Assembly (NCBI RefSeq): GCF_032050975.1
Contig: NZ_CP116967.1
Location: 1,485,001 to 1,549,000 of the forward strand
Direction: 5' to 3'
From: Candidatus Nitrospira allomarina
GTDB lineage: Bacteria > Nitrospirota > Nitrospiria > Nitrospirales > UBA8639
Length of the DNA stretch: 64,000 nt
Shown: piece after piece, positions 59,375-64,000 of the stretch
Numbering within the stretch: the first letter of the stretch is position 1
Layout: each line of letters opens with the position of its first letter
Translations under genes and position numbers: made by a program
Notes under the pieces: model-generated
Database searches by the model: none
Seen by the model: only the letters and a program-made list of their open reading frames with translations
What the model was told of the DNA's origin: nothing

Positions 59375-60318
59375 ATGCTCAGAGATTTAAAATTGATCAC
59401 GGGTAACTCCAACCCTGCGTTGGCCAGAGAAATTGCCCAGTATATTGGGCAGGATTTGAGTCAGGCAACGGTTACAACCTTTAGTGATGGGGAGATCAGG
59501 GTTAGAATTGATGAGAATGTGCGTGGAGGCGATGTTTTTCTGATTCAATCCTGTTGCCACCCGGTGAATACTTCGATTATGGAGTTGTTGCTCCTGATCG
59601 ATGCGGTCAAACGATCATCAGCTTCAAGGATCACGGCGGTCATTCCTTATTACGGGTATGGGAGGCAAGATCGAAAAGATCAACCCCGAGTGCCCATCAG
59701 TGCCAAATTAATTGCGGATTTGATCACTGCAGCCGGCGCGAATCGGATTCTGACCATGGATCTTCATGCCGGACCGATTCAAGGATTCTTCAATATTCCC
59801 GTTGATCACCTTTATGCCATGCCTGTGATGTTGGACTATATTAAAAAGCAAAATGTTTCTGATTTGGTGATCGTTTCCCCTGATGCGGGAGGGGTCGAGC
59901 GAGCGAGAGCATTTGCCAAACGATTGAATTCCTCTCTCGCGATTATCGATAAGCGGCGGGAATCGCCGAATCAGGCTGAAGTGATGAATATTATTGGTGA
60001 TGTTCAGGATAAGCATGCGTTATTGTTTGATGACATGATTGCCATACGGCGGGAACCATTGTCCAGACAGCTCAAACCTGTATGGATAACGGAGCCCTGT
60101 CGGCCTGGGCCGGGAGTACCCATGCAGTCCTGTCTGGTCCGGCACTGGAGAGGTTGCAATCGTCTTGTCTCCGTGAGGTAATGGTAACAAACACCATTCC
60201 TTTAAATGGGAAGGATCAGCAATGTCCAAAATTGAAGACTCTCACAGTTGCTCCTTTGTTGGGTGAGGCGATTTTGAGGATTCATCGTGAAGAGTCGGTG
60301 ACATCCTTGTTCGTATAA
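59375..60318 (+). pseudogene. prs: Ribose-phosphate pyrophosphokinase (Prs), interrupted by one frameshift
   Basis: Prs makes PRPP from ribose 5-phosphate and ATP for nucleotide and amino-acid synthesis. N-terminal motifs are intact: [51 protein letters not shown] and [17 protein letters not shown]. In the PRPP loop, after DDMIA, two extra bases at about 60044-60046 shift the frame; in the other frame [19 protein letters not shown] and the whole C-terminal domain, with [14 protein letters not shown], continue to 60318. Joined length about 313 residues is normal. As prs is usually essential, an error in the sequence is at least as likely as true loss. Confidence 0.88.
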
Positions 60319-60363
60319 ATTAGCTAACTGTTCATTCACTCTCATTTAGAAAAGGGCAAGACG

Positions 60364-61083
60364 ATGAAATATGAACTTGAAGTTGAAAAACGGGATCAGG
60401 CTGGGAAAGGCGTGGCGCGGCAACTACGGCGACAAGGAAAAATTCCTGGAGTTCTATACGGAGGAGGGAAGTCTGAATTTGTGGCCATGGACCATAAGAC
60501 TGCCCGCAATCTGGTGATTTCTCAGGTTGGCCACACTGGGTTGCTGACTGTTCGGATTTCTGGGGGGCAAGAACGGATCGCCGTCCTTCAAGACCACCAA
60601 ATTGATCCCATTACCGGTGCGATTCTCCATGTGGACCTCTTTGAAGTCTCGATGAAAAAAGCCATTCGCGTTAAAGTTCCCGTGACGATTATCGGAGAAG
60701 TCCCTGTTGGCGTGAAAGAGGGGGGGATTTTGCATCAGGTAATGCGCGAACTTCACATTGAGTGTTTGCCGGCTCAAATTCCGGATCATATTGAAATCGA
60801 TGCGTCAGGATTTGGTATTGGTGATGGTATGCATGTGAAGGAAGTGACCGTCCCGACGGGTCTCAAGATTTTGGATGACGAGGATCTCATGGTTGCCCAT
60901 GTTGCCACGAAGATGTCCGAAGCGAAGCTAGAGTCCCTCTTGGCTCGCGAGGTGACTGAAGGGGTGGCTCCAGTTGCCACAGCAGAAAAGGCTGCAGAGG
61001 GGGCTCCCACTGGAGCGGCTGTGGCGGCGGCAGATAAAACGAAGGCCGCATCAGACAGTAAAGCAAAGGAAGGCAAAAAGTAG
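60364..61083 (+). CDS. rplY: 50S ribosomal protein bL25 (Ctc/TL5 family)
   Basis: bL25 binds 5S rRNA; the Ctc form has an extra C-terminal beta domain. The 239 residues show the N-terminal RNA-binding domain (KYELEVEKRDQAGKGVARQL to residue ~95), the C-terminal domain with VKVPVTIIGEVPVGVKEGGIL and ECLPAQIPDHIEIDAS, and an Ala/Lys-rich tail. The order prs-rplY-pth is classical. Confidence 0.95.
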   Translation: MKYELEVEKRDQAGKGVARQLRRQGKIPGVLYGGGKSEFVAMDHKTARNLVISQVGHTGLLTVRISGGQERIAVLQDHQIDPITGAILHVDLFEVSMKKAIRVKVPVTIIGEVPVGVKEGGILHQVMRELHIECLPAQIPDHIEIDASGFGIGDGMHVKEVTVPTGLKILDDEDLMVAHVATKMSEAKLESLLAREVTEGVAPVATAEKAAEGAPTGAAVAAADKTKAASDSKAKEGKK

Positions 61084-61086
61084 CCC

Positions 61087-61665
61087 TTGCATGTGGTGGT
61101 GGGACTTGGAAATCCGGGAGAGTCCTACAGATACACGCGACACAACCTTGGCTGGATGGTTCTTCAGCAGGCGGCTGATCGTTGGAGTGTGACTTGGGCC
61201 AAGCAGGAAGATGGGTTTCTCGGTCAAGGTGAAGTTAAGGGCCATCCGGTTTTGCTTCTTCTTCCCCTTGCGTGGATGAACCAAGCTGGGGTTGCCGTTC
61301 GGTCTGTCCTTCAGAAGTTTTCTCCCAACTCGCCTGATCTTATTGTTGTCCACGATGATCTGGACCTGTCTCTGGGAATGATCAAGATCAAAACCAGAGG
61401 TGGCGCTGGTGGCCATAATGGTCTGCGTTCTGTTTTGTCCTGCCTGGAAACGGAAGAATTCTCCAGGATTAAGGTTGGCATAGGGCGTCCTCAGAACAAT
61501 GAAAGCCTGGCAAATTTTGTGCTTTCACCATTTTTATCAGAAGAGTGGGAGCAGGTTGGCTCAATTCTTCCGAAAGCGGTTGATGCGTTGGAATGTCTTA
61601 TTTGTGAAGGGCCGGCTATTGCCATGAATCGATTTCATGTGCGGTCCTCGGAGACAGGTCTGTAA
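61087..61665 (+). CDS. pth: Peptidyl-tRNA hydrolase (Pth)
   Basis: Pth recycles peptidyl-tRNA that drops off ribosomes. The 192-residue reading includes the catalytic His and Asn in GLGNPGESYRYTRHNLGW, WMNQAGVAV, HDDLDLSLGMIKIKTRGGAG and GHNGLRSV. It starts at TTG 61087 (GTG 61093 or 61096 possible), just after the rplY stop, with AAGGAAGG at about 61067-61074 upstream. Confidence 0.94.
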   Translation: MHVVVGLGNPGESYRYTRHNLGWMVLQQAADRWSVTWAKQEDGFLGQGEVKGHPVLLLLPLAWMNQAGVAVRSVLQKFSPNSPDLIVVHDDLDLSLGMIKIKTRGGAGGHNGLRSVLSCLETEEFSRIKVGIGRPQNNESLANFVLSPFLSEEWEQVGSILPKAVDALECLICEGPAIAMNRFHVRSSETGL

Positions 61666-62164
61666 ATATTCGTGTATTGATCATTCTGCCTGGCAGAAGT
61701 GGATCAACCTTCCCGTTGAATTCGTGGGTTGAGCTGAGGCAGCCTCTCTCATTTCCAGGCTCTTTGCATTAGGAAAATGACCTTGGGACCTCAAAGGATT
61801 TGGAATGTGAGCGGAGGGAATCTCGCCGACGTGAATTGGCATTCGGTAGGACATTGAGATCAGATGAAGGGGTGATGGGATTTTCGACTGTTTATAAAGT
61901 GCATCCCTTTTGGGGAGGGACCTGTATATCCCTTTGGGGTGTGGATACAGAATTCGACCGTCTACCGCTTGTTTTTAAGTGCTAAAAAGCCCAATTTCAC
62001 TGAAAAACAATGGCAGGCTTTTAGATTCTGAATTGGCGGGTTCTATTCCTGAGAGAGGTTTGACACTCCAATTTACCCTATGGTAGCTTGTGTCCCCTTT
62101 TGTGATACAACACGATTGCTCTGCCTGAAAACTAGAAAAATACTGTCAGAGGGAAAGGTTACGT
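61666..62164 (+). other. 499-base intergenic region upstream of rpsF
   Basis: No gene or tRNA was recognised. A TTGACA at 62060-62065 begins a promoter-like stretch before rpsF. Confidence 0.45.
62060..62089 (+). promoter_or_regulatory. Possible sigma-70-type promoter for rpsF
   Basis: TTGACA (62060-62065) is a perfect -35. The best -10 with an acceptable 18-base spacer is TAGCTT (62084-62089), a poor match. It lies about 75 bases before the rpsF start, a plausible place for the operon promoter. Confidence 0.3.
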
Positions 62165-62512
62165 ATGAAATTGTATGAATCACTGTGTATTCTTCGTCCC
62201 GTTCAAGCGGAAACAGAAAATGAGCGAGTGATTGAAAAAATGAAGGAAGTCCTGAGTCAGGCTGGAGCGAATATTTTAAAATTCGATAATAGCGGGAAAA
62301 AGAAGCTGGCCTATGATATTCAACATGAGCGAAAGGGGACCTATATTACGGTTCAATTTGAAGGCCCCCCAACGGTCGTCTTTGAGTTGGAGCGCTTTCA
62401 GCGTATGGAAGACCAGGTGATGAAATTCATGACTGTGCGGCTGAACCCAAGTGATTTGGTAGCGGTAGGTGAAGCAAGTGTGGAGGAAGCAGAAGATGGT
62501 GGGATTCAATAA
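62165..62512 (+). CDS. rpsF: 30S ribosomal protein bS6
   Basis: The 115-residue protein matches bS6: YESLCILRPVQAETENERVI at the start, AYDIQHERKGTYITVQFEG in the middle and FQRMEDQVMKFMTVRL before an acidic tail. bS6 pairs with bS18 on the small subunit, and rpsF-ssb-rpsR is a classic operon. The end overlaps ssb by 17 bases. Confidence 0.95.
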   Translation: MKLYESLCILRPVQAETENERVIEKMKEVLSQAGANILKFDNSGKKKLAYDIQHERKGTYITVQFEGPPTVVFELERFQRMEDQVMKFMTVRLNPSDLVAVGEASVEEAEDGGIQ

Positions 62513-62906
62513 AGTCATATTGATTGGAAATCTGACTAGAGATCCCGAGCTTCGGTATACACCCAGCGGCACCCCTGTAGTTAATTTCCCGTTAGCGGTC
62601 AATCGTCGGTACCGTCAGGCCGATGATCAAAAAGAAGAGGTGTGCTATGTTGATATTGTCGTGTTTGGACGACAAGCTGAACATTGTGGGCAGTACCTCA
62701 ATAAAGGTGACGGGGCCATCGTTGATGGTCGCCTACAACAACGGCGGTGGGAAACGGACGACGGGCAGAAGAGAAGCAAACATGAAGTCGTTGCTCAAAC
62801 AGTAACGTTCTTGCCGAAAAAGTCCTCCTCGGGCACCTCTGGGGCAGGAGTGAGTGAGGAGTCTAACTATGATCCGGAAGAGTATTATCCAGACCCCATG
62901 CCCTAA
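62496..62906 (+). CDS. ssb: Single-stranded DNA-binding protein (SSB)
   Basis: The 136-residue protein begins [20 protein letters not shown] (OB fold). It has [12 protein letters not shown] and a [17 protein letters not shown] stretch, then a flexible tail ending in an acidic segment with terminal PDPMP (compare the usual DDDIPF tip). ATG 62496 has GGAGG nine bases ahead and is preferred to the open frame from 62469. It sits between rpsF and rpsR. Confidence 0.94.
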   Translation: MVGFNKVILIGNLTRDPELRYTPSGTPVVNFPLAVNRRYRQADDQKEEVCYVDIVVFGRQAEHCGQYLNKGDGAIVDGRLQQRRWETDDGQKRSKHEVVAQTVTFLPKKSSSGTSGAGVSEESNYDPEEYYPDPMP

Positions 62907-62929
62907 TTTTTAGCCTAGGAGAGGTTTCT

Positions 62930-63157
62930 GTGGAAAAAGGACGATTGTTTCAGCGGAAAAGAGTGTGCCGCTTTTGCTTCGATAAGACGCCATTGGATTA
63001 CAAGGATGCAAATTTATTGAGGAATTTTCTCACGGAGCGCGGACGAATTATTCCTCGTCGGACCTCGGGGAATTGCTTGCGGCATCAAAGAAAATTAACC
63101 CAAGCGATTAAGCGTGCCAGGCATGTGGCTATCCTTTCATTTGCAGAAGAGCACTGA
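62930..63157 (+). CDS. rpsR: 30S ribosomal protein bS18
   Basis: The 75-residue protein has the basic bS18 core: [40 protein letters not shown] and [14 protein letters not shown]. The Cys residues (CRFC and NC) mark the zinc-type (C+) form. The start is GTG 62930 behind AGGAGAGG. Confidence 0.95.
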   Translation: MEKGRLFQRKRVCRFCFDKTPLDYKDANLLRNFLTERGRIIPRRTSGNCLRHQRKLTQAIKRARHVAILSFAEEH

Positions 63158-63207
63158 GGTCACCAGTATTCTTCGAAACGGGGCAGGTAGAAAGGTGTGG
63201 TTGTTAA

Positions 63208-63825
63208 ATGTCTATAGCCATCAATCTACTTGATGTTCCCCCCACAGGTCTTCAAATTCATCATGAGGTGAGCCCCTCGGACTTATTGCTCTCCCATGAT
63301 GAGGGAATCCCTATTGGGAATTTAAGTTGTCATGGAGATCTTTTTCTGACCGGGGAGCGGTCAGCACATTTTCAAGGGAAAATATCCGGAAGGATGGCCA
63401 GGGAATGTGTGCGTTGCCTGGATCAATTTGAGGAAGATTTATCCCTATCGTGTGAGGTGGAATTTAAAAAGGCCGTGAAAGCGGTCAATGTGATTGTGCC
63501 GCACAGGGATAAAGGCAAAGGGGCAAAGGGGCGTGACAAATCCGTCGATGATAATGCGACAGAGGAAGATGTATACCCTATTACAGGAAATGAAATCGAC
63601 CTTCTTCCGGCTATTCGAGAGCAGGTCATTCTTGCTACCCCCCTTCAATCTTTATGCAATGAAAACTGCCTCGGGTTGTGCCAAGTATGCGGGAGCAATT
63701 TAAATGATGGCATATGTGGGTGTTGTACCCCAGTGACTAGCTCAGCACCAGTGCCAATTCAGCAAACAATATCAAAAAAACATCCATCAAAGCGCTCCTC
63801 TATTTCTGCTCGAAGAGGATCGTGA
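63208..63825 (+). CDS. DUF177 (YceD)-family protein
   Basis: The 205-residue protein shows RMARECVRCLDQFEEDLSLS and the C-terminal Cys cluster CNENCLGLCQVCGSNLN typical of DUF177, the family usually encoded just before rpmF and linked to 23S rRNA maturation. An inserted Lys/Asp-rich stretch (KGKGAKGRDKSVDDN) at about 98-120 lies between the parts. Confidence 0.9.
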   Translation: MSIAINLLDVPPTGLQIHHEVSPSDLLLSHDEGIPIGNLSCHGDLFLTGERSAHFQGKISGRMARECVRCLDQFEEDLSLSCEVEFKKAVKAVNVIVPHRDKGKGAKGRDKSVDDNATEEDVYPITGNEIDLLPAIREQVILATPLQSLCNENCLGLCQVCGSNLNDGICGCCTPVTSSAPVPIQQTISKKHPSKRSSISARRGS

Positions 63826-63863
63826 AGGCATCAGTCACCTCTTAACAGAAAAGTTGGACTATT

Positions 63864-64000
63864 ATGGCAAATCCTAAACACAAAATTTCAAAAGCCCGGA
63901 GAGATAAGCGGCGATCTCATCTCAAACTCACCCCGCCAAATTTGTCTACGTGTCCTCAATGTCATGAGCCCAAGCCGTCTCATACGACATGTTTAAATTG
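63864..64000 (+). CDS. rpmF: 50S ribosomal protein bL32, 5' part
   Basis: The first 45 codons are present; the gene continues past the window. ANPKHKISKARRDKRRSHLK is followed by a CPQC pair and CLNC, the two zinc-ligand pairs of bL32. It follows the DUF177 gene by 38 bases, the usual order. Confidence 0.93.
   Translation, partial: MANPKHKISKARRDKRRSHLKLTPPNLSTCPQCHEPKPSHTTCLN

Noticed and set aside
61800-61985. 61-codon frame between pth and rpsF
   Set aside because: There is no ribosome site or recognisable domain, and the region is more likely to hold the rpsF promoter.

Overview
The window reads as a chromosomal segment of a Gram-negative, diderm bacterium of the Nitrospirota (Nitrospira-like) type. 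This is inferred from overall protein character, not from a search. Supporting points are a MurE with the DNPR motif of meso-diaminopimelate enzymes, an outer-membrane beta-barrel protein, a CzcCBA-type tripartite efflux system, type IV pilus motor genes, and a cell-wall cluster that runs on into yggS, yggT and divIVA. Coding density is high on both strands in long same-strand blocks. No rRNA, tRNA or CRISPR array was found.

Layout. (1) 1-15.9 kb, plus strand: a near-complete division and cell-wall (dcw) cluster: ftsI(3' end)-murE-murF-mraY-murD-ftsW-murG-murC-murB-ddl-ftsQ-ftsA-ftsZ-pgeF. (2) 16-19.5 kb: yggS, a YggT-family protein, divIVA and a class-C beta-lactamase-like hydrolase. (3) 19.5-25.7 kb: an accessory stretch with same-orientation copies of a structured non-coding repeat (a further copy lies at 16.1 kb), a large VCBS/FG-GAP-type secreted protein between copies, an orphan HigA antitoxin beside a deleted higB, a broken SnoaL-like gene, and small enzymes. 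(4) 25.7-33.7 kb: an outer-membrane porin-like protein, an OmpR/HisKA two-component pair, a secreted metallophosphoesterase, and two unknown secreted proteins (one His-rich) whose upstream regions share a palindrome-bearing duplicated segment. (5) 33.9-39.6 kb, minus: a czcCBA metal-efflux operon. (6) 40.2-52.4 kb, minus: an envelope-stress/ion-homeostasis block with an ECF sigma factor, three MscS-like channels, four Asp23/AmaP-type proteins, LapA-like and other small membrane proteins, a BON-domain remnant, MgtE, and a soluble MgtE-N/CBS companion. (7) 53.4-64 kb, plus: pgsA-like, pilB-pilT-pilC, ispE, prs, rplY, pth, rpsF, ssb, rpsR, a DUF177 gene and the start of rpmF.

How it fits together: regions 1 and 2 build and place the peptidoglycan septum. 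Region 6 looks like a stress-regulated envelope module, with the sigma factor near its upstream end and tension channels, Mg2+ transport and envelope scaffold proteins downstream. Region 5 with the His-rich secreted protein suggests metal handling. Region 7 is conserved housekeeping.

Two normally conserved genes (pgeF, prs) carry single frameshifts, and a BON gene and a SnoaL gene are broken. The first two could be sequence errors; the others look more like real decay. The most unusual signal is the repeat family in region 3: its copies differ in sequence yet keep base-paired stems through compensatory changes.
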